DNA from: Bacillota bacterium
GTDB lineage: Bacteria > Bacillota > Clostridia > Christensenellales > Christensenellaceae
Direction of reading: 5' to 3'
DNA: 64,000 bases
Assembly (NCBI GenBank): GCA_023393165.1
Contig: JAEWMJ010000057.1
Location: forward strand, 159,009-223,008
Shown: positions 38,011-45,507 of the stretch, piece by piece
Layout of the letters: each line of letters begins with the position of its first letter
Numbering within the stretch: position 1 is the stretch's first letter
Position numbers and translations under genes: made by a program
Notes under the pieces: generated by a model
Seen by the model: the letters and a program-made list of their open reading frames with translations, nothing else
Databases searched by the model: none
Told to the model about the DNA's origin: nothing

Positions 38011-38568
38011 TTAGAAATCCCTGCTTGAAGGAGGTGGACTTACTATCATATCACTATGATTAGGAGTAGGTGCCGGAGGCGGGGGAGGTGTTCCTTCTGG
38101 CGGAATATATGGAGTGTTCGCAGGTGGGGCTGTCGGCGCAGGAGTGGGAGCCTGGGTCGGCTGCAGTGTAGGTGTTGCTGTTGGCTTTGGTGTTGCCGTG
38201 CTACCGTTATTACCCGATGAAGAACTGCCACTCGAAGTGCTTCCTGACGAAGAATCACCGTTCGAACCCGTTTTTTTAGTTGCTGTGGGCCTCGGCGTTA
38301 CTGTGGCTGTAGGTGTGGGTGTTACCGTGGGAGCCGTTGTAAGTATTGATGTTGCTGTTGGCGTTTCAGTCACCGTTGTTGCTGCCGGCTGTATGGTGTC
38401 CGAAGACGTAGGCTCCAATGAAGTGGAAGAGCTCGGGCTTGCTATTGGAGTTGTTGTACCTGCCTGCACAGTATTCGATTGCGCGTTTGCAATAAAAATT
38501 ATGGCAATGACTATAACTGATGCAATAATTATTAAGATTATAATGTTTTTCTTTTTCAATTGCTTCAC
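38011..38568 (-). CDS. membrane-anchored Thr/Pro/Ser-rich surface protein
   Basis: About 185 residues: an N-terminal basic stretch and one membrane helix (IIILIIIASVIVIAIIFIA), then a low-complexity extracellular stalk of Thr/Pro/Ser repeats (TPTPTATVTPRPTATKK, SSSGSTSSGSSSSG, TPTLQPTQAPTPAP). The start is GTG at 38568 or, better spaced from AAAGGGG, TTG at 38559. It probably acts as a wall spacer or pilus anchor and may be glycosylated. It is located between the TadE-like gene and the CARDB gene. Confidence 0.75.
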   Translation of the reverse strand: MKQLKKKNIIILIIIASVIVIAIIFIANAQSNTVQAGTTTPIASPSSSTSLEPTSSDTIQPAATTVTETPTATSILTTAPTVTPTPTATVTPRPTATKKTGSNGDSSSGSTSSGSSSSGNNGSTATPKPTATPTLQPTQAPTPAPTAPPANTPYIPPEGTPPPPPAPTPNHSDMIVSPPPSSRDF

Positions 38569-38634
38569 CCCTTTTATGTCATGTTACAGTTAAAAGATAC
38601 CGTATTATTATTCTTATTTCCAATGTGCCTTTTT

Positions 38635-39102
38635 TTATTGATCAATATATAGGACACTTTTCCGGATCTGCATAGGAATTTTTACTTCGGTTATCTCCCC
38701 CATTGCCCAGGGGAGCGGCGTAACAAAGGTTGCCTCAAGCTGCATGGTTTTATCATTAATGTTAATTTCTACATCGTCAAGTTTGTACACAAGTTTATCT
38801 TCATTTTGTTTTACCCAACTGCCGCTTCCCGTAATTGTCCATCCCGATTGGATCAGATTATCTTTCAATGCGGATTCAGCAGTTGCAGGTATATCAAGGT
38901 CTACATCTCTTACATTGGTATTTATCATGCATGTATCTATTGTTACGGTTACTGCACGCTGCAGTTCGGCCTCAGCGGCCTGATACTTACTGGATACGGT
39001 AAATCCGGAGTAAATCACAAAGGCCAGCGTACAAAAGACGAGTATTATAAACACAGCCCCGATTACAGCGTTTCCACCCGTATCCTTAAAAAAACGCTTC
39101 AT
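38635..39102 (-). CDS. TadE-like pseudopilin
   Basis: A 155-residue protein with a short basic N-terminus, a TGGNAVIGAVFIILVFCTL membrane helix (TadE-like processing region) and a soluble extracellular domain ending IPMQIRKSVLYID. It is a minor pilin of the Tad system. ATG at 39102 has GGAGG upstream and overlaps the stop of the DUF4320 gene by four bases, showing translational coupling. Confidence 0.82.
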   Translation of the reverse strand: MKRFFKDTGGNAVIGAVFIILVFCTLAFVIYSGFTVSSKYQAAEAELQRAVTVTIDTCMINTNVRDVDLDIPATAESALKDNLIQSGWTITGSGSWVKQNEDKLVYKLDDVEININDKTMQLEATFVTPLPWAMGEITEVKIPMQIRKSVLYIDQ

Positions 39103-39524
39103 TTCCAGTAAACCTCCGATATGCCTTGCGCCGAGGCGGTTATTTTCACATGAAAAGCAACCGGCTCTCCCAGTGCGGGGCGCATGATTATAATTGGAAC
39201 TGTTTTAGTAACAGTGACCGTAAAAGGCGTTTTTAATTGTATGGTCTTTTGAGCGGCATCCTTCCAGGTTGTATCCACCTCAACGGTATCAGGCTTTATA
39301 AAGTTCTCATTACCGGTTACGGACTGCAAAGTATCTTCATCCGCTTTACCGTACAGCTCCACCGTTCTCGCCATATATTTTACCGTTTGGTCCAGGTTTT
39401 GCTGAGCCGTAAACATCGGGAACAGCGCCATCAGCGATGCGACAAAGGTGATAATGATAAGCAGTGTGATCAGCACATCCACGTACCCTTCCGCGGTTTT
39501 GTCACGAATAAATCTTCTTTTCAT
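39099..39524 (-). CDS. DUF4320 TadE-like pilus protein
   Basis: A 141-residue protein of the DUF4320 type: RDKTAEGYVDVLITLLIIITF at the N-terminus (prepilin-like cleavage region and helix), then a domain with QQNLDQTVKYMARTVELYG. Such proteins accompany Tad-type machineries in clostridial mobile elements and are thought to be minor pilins. ATG at 39524 has AGGAGG upstream. Confidence 0.85.
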   Translation of the reverse strand: MKRRFIRDKTAEGYVDVLITLLIIITFVASLMALFPMFTAQQNLDQTVKYMARTVELYGKADEDTLQSVTGNENFIKPDTVEVDTTWKDAAQKTIQLKTPFTVTVTKTVPIIIMRPALGEPVAFHVKITASAQGISEVYWK

Positions 39525-39547
39525 ACATTATCCTCCTTATAAAAGGA

Positions 39548-39569
39548 GGGCTGCCTTTGAAGGCAGCCC
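39548..39569 (-). terminator. attenuator hairpin after the major pilin gene
   Basis: GGGCTGCCTT and AAGGCAGCCC form a strong stem between the Flp-like gene and the DUF4320 gene. On the minus strand it is followed by TCCTTTTAT, so it would partly terminate and leave more pilin mRNA than downstream mRNA. Confidence 0.6.
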
Positions 39570-39583
39570 CTTTCTTTTCCGCG

Positions 39584-39790
39584 TTATGACGGTAAAACAT
39601 TGATTCCAGTGAGCGAGTCGGATATTTTCGCGATAAGGTTTTGAAACAGGGTCGGAACCGCCGCATTCAGGATGACCAGTATCGCCGCGCCGATGACCAC
39701 CACAATCAGGATTTTCATGGCTACATCCAAAAAGGCTTCGCCTTTCTTATCGAATATGAACTTTTTGAAAGTGTTTTTGATTTTTGACAT
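39584..39790 (-). CDS. Flp-like major pilin (DUF6133 type)
   Basis: A 68-residue protein: a basic leader (MSKIKNTFKKFIFDKKG), then EAFLDVAMKILIVVVIGAAI, i.e. a class-III-like prepilin cleavage site after Gly with Asp instead of Glu at +5, and a single membrane helix with a short tail. The size fits Flp pilins. ATG at 39790 has AGGAAG upstream. Flanked by hairpins on both sides, it is probably its own mRNA unit at high level. Confidence 0.82.
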   Translation of the reverse strand: MSKIKNTFKKFIFDKKGEAFLDVAMKILIVVVIGAAILVILNAAVPTLFQNLIAKISDSLTGINVLPS

Positions 39791-39851
39791 GTCATTTCTT
39801 CCTTTCTTTTTGTTAAGTTTGATTGGCATCTTGAATCCGCTGCCGGGCAGC

Positions 39852-39881
39852 AAAAAAATAACAGCCCCCCTTTCGGTGCTG
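39852..39881 (-). terminator. intrinsic terminator between tadC and the pilin gene
   Basis: On the minus strand CAGCACC and GGGGCTG (one mismatch) close a GAAA-type loop, followed by TTATTTTTTT. Together with the hairpin on the other side it isolates the pilin gene. Confidence 0.6.
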
Positions 39882-39902
39882 CCTTTAAAACGGATATGCT
39901 TC

Positions 39903-40781
39903 TTAAAAACCCGCTGCCTGCAGATTGCCCATAATCAACAGGACGAACGGTATCATAAACATTATTATCATAAGGATGGTCAATATGAAGGATGCGGCTT
40001 TGATCCTGCCGGGTGATTTCTCCATGTTTCTTCGAAGCGTCTCCCGCTCTTTTGTACGCATATCCTGTTCCAGAACAAGCAAGCTGACCTTTTGGTCCAC
40101 GCCCTGATTCACGCCGCACAGTATCGCGCATAAAGCGGCAAAAGACGGAATCCCGAGCCTTGCGTCCATCCGCCGCAGTGCCGCTTCCTGATTGCCCGTT
40201 TTCATATCAACAATAATCCTGTCAAGCTCCACACCAAGCTCCCTGCCCGATACCTTGCGGTATTTCTCAAAGAATGAAAGCAGATCCCGGTTATCCTGAA
40301 CCGAATAATTCAGCGTTTCCACAAGACGCGGAAGCTCCGCTTCGATTGCCTGATTCAGTTCTTCCACTTTGTTGCGGACAGACTGCATCCCCCGGAAATA
40401 TGAAAGAAGGGCAATAACCGCGACGATCAGAAACAGCCACGGGACTCCAAGAGGAATGAATATCAGACCGATAACGGTGAGCAGCAGAGATTTGGTCATC
40501 AATCCCGAACTGTATTCCTTCGGAGTCTGTTTGAGATTCAGCCGGTCAAAATCTGCCTCCATCTGTTTTGTCTTATATTCGCTCATCGGAAACAGCCTTG
40601 AAAGCAATCCCGCCAAGGGCAGCAGAATTCTTTGAAGTTGCCCGGACAGGCTTCTCCTGCCATATATGTTCTGAATCGCATTCACGGCTTTGCCTGAAGG
40701 CAGGAAAAGTGCGGCCTGCGCAACATGGAAAATGCCAAACGCGGTTAAAAGGCCTGCAATTACGGTCAGAATAAAGATCAC
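39903..40781 (-). CDS. tadC: TadC type II secretion F family protein
   Basis: A 292-residue polytopic membrane platform protein of the Tad pilus. Four membrane helices and the T2SF domain (EAELPRLVETLNYSVQDNRDL, RLGIPSFAALCAILCGVNQG) are visible. It starts with GTG at 40781, overlapping the tadB stop in a GTGA junction. With TadB and TadA it drives Flp pilus assembly. Confidence 0.9.
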   Translation of the reverse strand: MIFILTVIAGLLTAFGIFHVAQAALFLPSGKAVNAIQNIYGRRSLSGQLQRILLPLAGLLSRLFPMSEYKTKQMEADFDRLNLKQTPKEYSSGLMTKSLLLTVIGLIFIPLGVPWLFLIVAVIALLSYFRGMQSVRNKVEELNQAIEAELPRLVETLNYSVQDNRDLLSFFEKYRKVSGRELGVELDRIIVDMKTGNQEAALRRMDARLGIPSFAALCAILCGVNQGVDQKVSLLVLEQDMRTKERETLRRNMEKSPGRIKAASFILTILMIIMFMIPFVLLIMGNLQAAGF

Positions 40782-41704
40782 TTACCCTCACCGCCTTCCA
40801 GAGGCCGGTACAGCTTCGCCACCCAAACGGCTGTTGCAAACACTGCGGCCAGTACAACCGCCAGCGTTACTTGCCCTATGACTGTGGTTGTCAGCATAGA
40901 ATACCAGTCAGGCATCATCGCACCCATAAGCGGAATTGAGCCGATCACAATCAGTACTATCATGACATAGTCGCTCGTCTGTTTGCGAATAGACGTGTCG
41001 GTTTCCATCTGTACGCGCCGCATTTCCCCCAATCTTCCTACGATTCCGGGCAATGCAAACCGAAGCTGCCGGTCCCGCTGGCACTGGACCAGTACGTCGC
41101 ACCAGTCGCGCCAATAACGGTTGTTGATCCTGTCCCGCATTTGGCGTAAGGCTTTTACCACATCCGAGTCTATGAGCTGCACTTTCGTAAGGAATTGTTT
41201 AAAAATACTGTCTACCAGAGCCGGAAGCAGATGCAGGCTGCTTTCTACCGCGCCGATCAGGTCACCGGAAGATACATAACTGTTGGTTACTATTCCCATG
41301 GCGCTCTCCAGCTTTTCATGCAGGCTGCGGAGATAGTCTCCGGTACGTATCCGAATAATGATGAGCGGCGAGCTGCCGAGTCCCACCGCCAGCACCAGCG
41401 CGGCAGGCACGTTGTTTAACAACAGGCCAACCGCCAGCCCTACCAGAGCCAAAATCACGGCAACCCACTTATAGGTTCCCGCCTGCCCGCTCATTCCGGA
41501 AGCTGCCAGCATTCCTCTTGTATCCTCCACAAGACTTTCCAGCTTTCCTTTCGGTTTGCCGGTTATCCGCCTGATGCGCTGCTTCCGTTCCTGTCTTTCC
41601 ATGAACGGTTTTAAAAGCGGTTCCGTTACATCAGACAGACGAATTCGAAGCAATAAAAAAAGCCCCGCTATGATCAGCAGGGCTGACAGGATATTTGCCA
41701 TCAT
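40778..41704 (-). CDS. tadB: TadB pilus platform protein
   Basis: A 308-residue T2SF-type membrane protein (LESAMGIVTNSYVSSGDLIGAVESS, ALRQMRDRINNRYWRDWCDVL), partner of TadC. ATG at 41704 has GGGAGG upstream. The tadA frame reads 74 bases into it. A terminator-like hairpin with seven T is embedded in the first membrane helix (41655-41684). Confidence 0.9.
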   Translation of the reverse strand: MMANILSALLIIAGLFLLLRIRLSDVTEPLLKPFMERQERKQRIRRITGKPKGKLESLVEDTRGMLAASGMSGQAGTYKWVAVILALVGLAVGLLLNNVPAALVLAVGLGSSPLIIIRIRTGDYLRSLHEKLESAMGIVTNSYVSSGDLIGAVESSLHLLPALVDSIFKQFLTKVQLIDSDVVKALRQMRDRINNRYWRDWCDVLVQCQRDRQLRFALPGIVGRLGEMRRVQMETDTSIRKQTSDYVMIVLIVIGSIPLMGAMMPDWYSMLTTTVIGQVTLAVVLAAVFATAVWVAKLYRPLEGGEGK

Positions 41705-43037
41705 TTTTTTGCACCTCCCTTAAACGCTCAACTGTTGTTCTGTCTGCGCCGTTCTCCCGCAGCACATCCGCAAGTCCATCCGAAATACCGTTTACCCGGA
41801 CAAAGCTGCCTGTATCTCCATCTGTTTCATAACGAAATAATGTGCTTGCCTGCACGATATCGTCCCTTACCCCGGTGGCTTCAACGATCTCCATGATCCG
41901 TCGCGCCCCGTTCGGAAACTGCCTCTTAAATACCATTACAGGGAATGCCTCTGCCACGAAGCTCATCAGAACGTTTGTAGCAATGTTTGTCCCCGACATC
42001 TGGCACATGCTGAGTATCCGGTTATACGCCTTTCTTGCGGAGTTGGCGTGCAGGCTGGTCACAACCGCGTGTCCGGTACGCGCCGCTTCCTGTGCCACCA
42101 TCGCCTCCGCTCCTCTCATTTCAGCAACGGCTATAATGTCGGGGGAAAACCGCAGAGCCTTCCGAAGCAGATCATTCATATCCACATCCGCATTTTCCAT
42201 GTCCGACGGACGGGTACAGGTATGGATCACTCGGTTTTGCGCGTTGCCTTCCGCGTCCTCGTTGAACAAGTCCAGTTCCCTTGTTTCTTCGATGGTATAA
42301 ATACGCTTATTTCTATCGACTGCGTTCAGAAGAAATGATATATCCGTCGTTTTGCCCGAACCGGTTTTTCCTGCAATACCTACGGATACACCATGATTCA
42401 GGCAAATCACAAGAAAATCCAGCATTTCAGGGGTACTCATACCCCATTCCACAAGCTGTTCCCGGGTCACTCTCGCCATGCGCTGGCGGCGCAAGGAGAA
42501 AACAACACCGCTGCTCCGATCCGCGATGGGCGGAATTATGGCGGATATACGGATACCCTGCGTGATGTAGCTGTCCACAATCGGGTTTGTACCGTCCAAT
42601 ACAAGCCCACCCAACCGCACCATCTTGCGAATCGTATCCTCCGCCTGCTTGGGCGATAGGAAATGTTCGGAGAGCTTCCGCCAGCCTGTCCGCGTGACGA
42701 TCTCGATATCCCGCCAGGAATTCCCGTTGATTTCCTCAATCTCATCATCGGCAATATATTTATCCAAGAATCCGAAGCCCGCCATATCGCCGTACAGTCT
42801 TTCGGTCAGTTGCTCCATGTTAAGTCCATCAACGCACAGATTGTTTTGGCCGATATATTCTGCGATCAGCCTTTTGACGGATTCAGAAGCTGTCCTTTCA
42901 GTGATGCTTTGCACCAATTCATCCGAATGATTACCTGATATGTATGCCCGAACCTGTTCAAGAACAGTTTCATAGGTGCTTTTTTGTTCCGGGGTATCGC
43001 TCTGCATATCGTACAAAGATTCTCGCAAGGTTTTCAA
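41631..43037 (-). CDS. tadA: TadA/CpaF secretion ATPase
   Basis: A 468-residue hexameric ATPase that powers Flp pilus assembly. Walker A is GIAGKTGSGKTT, and Walker B is ARFSPDIIAVAEMRGAE-like (FSPDIIAVAEMRG), followed by the His box TGHAVVTSLHANS. The start is TTG at 43037 with GAAAGG upstream, overlapping the TadZ stop (TTGA). The C-terminus runs 74 bases into tadB. Confidence 0.94.
   Translation of the reverse strand: MKTLRESLYDMQSDTPEQKSTYETVLEQVRAYISGNHSDELVQSITERTASESVKRLIAEYIGQNNLCVDGLNMEQLTERLYGDMAGFGFLDKYIADDEIEEINGNSWRDIEIVTRTGWRKLSEHFLSPKQAEDTIRKMVRLGGLVLDGTNPIVDSYITQGIRISAIIPPIADRSSGVVFSLRRQRMARVTREQLVEWGMSTPEMLDFLVICLNHGVSVGIAGKTGSGKTTDISFLLNAVDRNKRIYTIEETRELDLFNEDAEGNAQNRVIHTCTRPSDMENADVDMNDLLRKALRFSPDIIAVAEMRGAEAMVAQEAARTGHAVVTSLHANSARKAYNRILSMCQMSGTNIATNVLMSFVAEAFPVMVFKRQFPNGARRIMEIVEATGVRDDIVQASTLFRYETDGDTGSFVRVNGISDGLADVLRENGADRTTVERLREVQKNDGKYPVSPADHSGAFFIASNSSV
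41655..41684 (-). terminator. terminator-like hairpin at the tadA-tadB junction
   Basis: On the minus strand AGCCCTGCT and AGCGGGGCT pair (one mismatch) around a six-base loop, followed by seven T. It lies within codons 7-17 of tadB and the last codons of tadA. Confidence 0.55.
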
Positions 43038-43771
43038 AGCCTTTCACATCCCTTCAACAGAACGCATATCTTCCGGATTGCATACATATATCGGATGGCT
43101 GCGGGCGTGGTTCCGTCCAGCGGAGATGCGCCTGTGTCACGCATATACCCGATTTCCTTTGAAAAAGGAAGGCGTGCGGCAAAATGTACTCCCGTTATCT
43201 TTTCGATTGCTTCAATATCGTGATACTTGTCCTCCATTGCCGCAACCGTCAGTAACCTTTCTTTGGTATTCATACCCTCGATCAGCGGCTTTACTGCGTT
43301 ATACCAGCAGAAGCCCTGCACATCCGGTGCAATAGGGACAATTATTTTATCTGCATTATGCAGAGCGCCGAACAAAAAAGGATCGTAACGCTGCCCCGAA
43401 AGGTCCAGAATGACCGTGTCGGCAAGATCTACGCACTGGATTATGAAATTTCGCACAGCCTTGTCTGCTTCCAGTCCGATCTCATACGAAAGAAAGTCAT
43501 CCGTTTCTGTTAGGCCGGCGTAAAACAAGTTCCTATGTTTCGGATGCTGATGCAGGAAATCCGCGGCATCATCTTCTCCTCCCCTGGAAATCGTCCTGCC
43601 AAGAGAAGTCTTGCCATCAAATACTACACTGTTGATCCGTGCAGACAGTGTTGATTGTGTCATGTCCGTATCGATGACAATAGTGGCGCTTTTTTGTGCA
43701 TACGTGATCCCCAGAGTGTCGGCCAATGTGCTTTTTCCGATTCCATCACGGCCCCAAATTGCTAATAACAT
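43034..43771 (-). CDS. TadZ/CpaE-like ParA ATPase
   Basis: A 245-residue MinD/ParA-type ATPase with a P-loop near the N-terminus (WGRDGIGKSTLADTLG; a deviant Walker A) and switch region DTVILDLSGQRYDP. In Tad systems such proteins place the pilus machine at a cell site. It lies between cpaB and tadA, with the tadA start overlapping its stop. The absence of a receiver domain is usual in Gram-positive forms. Confidence 0.85.
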   Translation of the reverse strand: MLLAIWGRDGIGKSTLADTLGITYAQKSATIVIDTDMTQSTLSARINSVVFDGKTSLGRTISRGGEDDAADFLHQHPKHRNLFYAGLTETDDFLSYEIGLEADKAVRNFIIQCVDLADTVILDLSGQRYDPFLFGALHNADKIIVPIAPDVQGFCWYNAVKPLIEGMNTKERLLTVAAMEDKYHDIEAIEKITGVHFAARLPFSKEIGYMRDTGASPLDGTTPAAIRYMYAIRKICVLLKGCERL

Positions 43772-43772
43772 A

Positions 43773-44543
43773 TTATTTTACCTCCGTATTAAATACACGC
43801 TGCGCATCAGGTATGTACTGTGCGGCAGCTTCTCCCCTTGCAACAAAAGCAAGGTTAATCACGCTGTTCTGTTCCAGTTCTGCAAGACGCAATGCCTGCT
43901 CGTTGCTGACATAAAAAGATACTGTTGCGGGAAGGCTGTTCTTTTGGTCCTTGCCGGGAACTGCACTCACATTGGCGTCCGATCCGTCGCCCGCTGATAC
44001 CATGCAAATCTCAAGGTAGCGGAGATCCGAATCAATTACCGCCCCTGGATCGCTTTGTCCAGCCGTTCCAGGTTCAACCCCAAGAGATTGATTGACGACA
44101 CTTTTCGACACGGCTATCACCGATACGATGTCGCCTGGCTGCAATCTCCCGGATATGCCTGATGCCAGGGTCGGCACAGTGATCGAAAAAACCATCTTAC
44201 CTTTCTCCGTTCCTGCGGAAAGGGCGCTTTCCCTTGCCAGCGATGCCGATACTTTTGCATTGGTCAGGTAATCCCCAGCGTACAGTTCCGTATTAGCGTA
44301 TTTACCGGCAACATCGGACACTTTCTCGATCCCGTTCTGTATCAGGCCTTGGGGGATGCTTACCGTTTCCATCATATCGGCTGTGACCTGCGTAGCTGCT
44401 TGCACGCTTTCCTTCATCCGCACGGCGTTTATGTAACTCCCTTGCATGCCTCCCTGCAGTGCCGGTAGCGCGGCAAAGCTGATCAGGATACTGACAAGGA
44501 TGCACAAAAAGCCGATTACAAATTTGTTCCTCAATAACTTCAT
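43773..44543 (-). CDS. cpaB: CpaB/RcpC-like SAF domain pilus protein
   Basis: A 256-residue protein with an N-terminal membrane helix (FVIGFLCILVSILISFAAL), a SAF domain (about 60-140: YAGDYLTNAKVS, SGISGRLQPGDIVSVIAVSK) and a C-terminal RcpC-type part. It is a periplasmic/wall-side Tad assembly factor. ATG at 44543 has GGAGG upstream. First gene of the pilus operon, one base from tadZ. Confidence 0.88.
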   Translation of the reverse strand: MKLLRNKFVIGFLCILVSILISFAALPALQGGMQGSYINAVRMKESVQAATQVTADMMETVSIPQGLIQNGIEKVSDVAGKYANTELYAGDYLTNAKVSASLARESALSAGTEKGKMVFSITVPTLASGISGRLQPGDIVSVIAVSKSVVNQSLGVEPGTAGQSDPGAVIDSDLRYLEICMVSAGDGSDANVSAVPGKDQKNSLPATVSFYVSNEQALRLAELEQNSVINLAFVARGEAAAQYIPDAQRVFNTEVK

Positions 44544-44580
44544 GTTTTTTTCTTACCTCCTAATGATTTTTGGGTAATGA

Positions 44581-44614
44581 CCTGCCGAAAAGGATAATTT
44601 CTTTTTTCGGCAGG
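44581..44614 (-). promoter_or_regulatory. leader hairpin upstream of cpaB
   Basis: CCTGCCGAAAA and a TTTTTTCGGCAGG arm form a 12-13 pair stem in the leader of the Tad operon, 38 bases before the cpaB start. It has no T-run after it, so it is more likely an mRNA-stability or protein-binding element than a terminator. No convincing -35/-10 pair was found nearby. Confidence 0.45.
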
Positions 44615-44680
44615 TAAATTTCAGGGGGTGAGGTGCAGAAGAAGGGGAGATACAAATTCGCATTTTCCGCCTGCTTCCCA

Positions 44681-44715
44681 TAAAAAAACAGACTTCCCCC
44701 TGGAGTCTGTTTTTT
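44681..44715. terminator. bidirectional intrinsic terminator
   Basis: Perfect 13-base arms, seven A + CAGACT and AGTCTG + seven T, flank a nine-base loop. It ends the 57-residue gene on the minus strand and isolates the Tad operon from parAB. Confidence 0.88.
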
Positions 44716-44718
44716 TAA

Positions 44719-44892
44719 TTAGTCATCGAGCAGGACACACTTCTCTTGGCGGCATTTATCAAGACTTTCATCGAAATGCAAGCAATGTCTGCAGTCCCGC
44801 TCTTTCATTGCCTCAATATGCCTGCGGTCGAATCCCGGCGTTTCTTTCATCATGCGTTCATACTCGATTAGTTCTCCTTCTGTGAAGTACAT
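44719..44892 (-). CDS. small Cys-rich (zinc-ribbon-like) protein
   Basis: A 57-residue protein with a possible metal site formed by DCRHCLHFD and KCRQEKCVLL (CxxC and CxxxxC). ATG at 44892 has GGGAG upstream; an earlier in-frame start has none. It follows parB after a terminator and precedes a second terminator, so is an independent unit. Such proteins are frequent on clostridial ICEs; function unknown. Confidence 0.75.
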   Translation of the reverse strand: MYFTEGELIEYERMMKETPGFDRRHIEAMKERDCRHCLHFDESLDKCRQEKCVLLDD

Positions 44893-44920
44893 TTGATCAC
44901 TCCCTTCTAAAAAAGGGCAC

Positions 44921-44945
44921 AAAAAAACGCCCTCAATTGAGGACG
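44921..44945 (-). terminator. intrinsic terminator of the parAB operon
   Basis: On the minus strand CGTCCTC and GAGGGCG pair around a short AATT loop, followed by seven T, 31 bases after the parB stop. Confidence 0.8.
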
Positions 44946-44976
44946 ACTCCTTTAGCTCTCGTTGCGGCCGCAGATT

Positions 44977-45507
44977 TTACCTTTCCGGCTCTTGTTCCCT
45001 TTGGCGTTTCTTGTACCAGGTTTCAAGCAATTGGACAATAAGGTCTTCTTTTTGCTTTTCCGTAAAGTTGCTGGGAAAAAAGCGGTCTATGCGTTCACGC
45101 CGGATGTTAAGCTTTTCCTTCTGATTTGGTTTTTCCTCAGTGAGAATGGAGAATATGACGTCTACGTTCAGCCTGCCGTCCTGGCTCAATTTTTTCATCC
45201 TTTGCGCTTGCTCCAGAGATGGTGTGCAATCCTCCGACTGCATGGTCTCCAAAAGTTCCTGCTGTTCATTTTCGGCCAAGTATGAAAGCTCAACGGCTGG
45301 ATTAAAAGCGATCTGTTTATTGTCTACCATTTCAAGAACAGAGGGAACAAGGTTTGTAAGGCGAATATACCGGAATATTTGAGGGCTGCTATCTCCAGAT
45401 TCTTTTGCTAAAATATCCCGTGATTGTTTACCTCTGAAATCCAGTTCAATTTGAACTGAATTTTCTTTACTCGGTCTACCTGCCTGACGTTTCATGGCCT
45501 CCAACTT
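44977..45507 (-). CDS. parB: ParB partition protein, 3' exon
   Basis: The C-terminal 176 residues of ParB, starting with KLEAMKRQAGRPSKENSVQI after the intron. It contains the helix-turn-helix/KorB-like central part (SPQIFRYIRLTNLVPSVLEMV) and a charged C-terminus. Joined to 47894-48313 it gives a 316-residue protein, the normal size for ICE ParB; the exon junction restores AYKMKLEAMKRQ, usual in this family. No separate start is needed. Confidence 0.9.
   Translation of the reverse strand, partial: KLEAMKRQAGRPSKENSVQIELDFRGKQSRDILAKESGDSSPQIFRYIRLTNLVPSVLEMVDNKQIAFNPAVELSYLAENEQQELLETMQSEDCTPSLEQAQRMKKLSQDGRLNVDVIFSILTEEKPNQKEKLNIRRERIDRFFPSNFTEKQKEDLIVQLLETWYKKRQREQEPER

Noticed and set aside
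38114..38593. Plus-strand Val/Gly-rich frame
   Set aside because: Antisense shadow of the Thr/Pro repeats in the surface protein gene.
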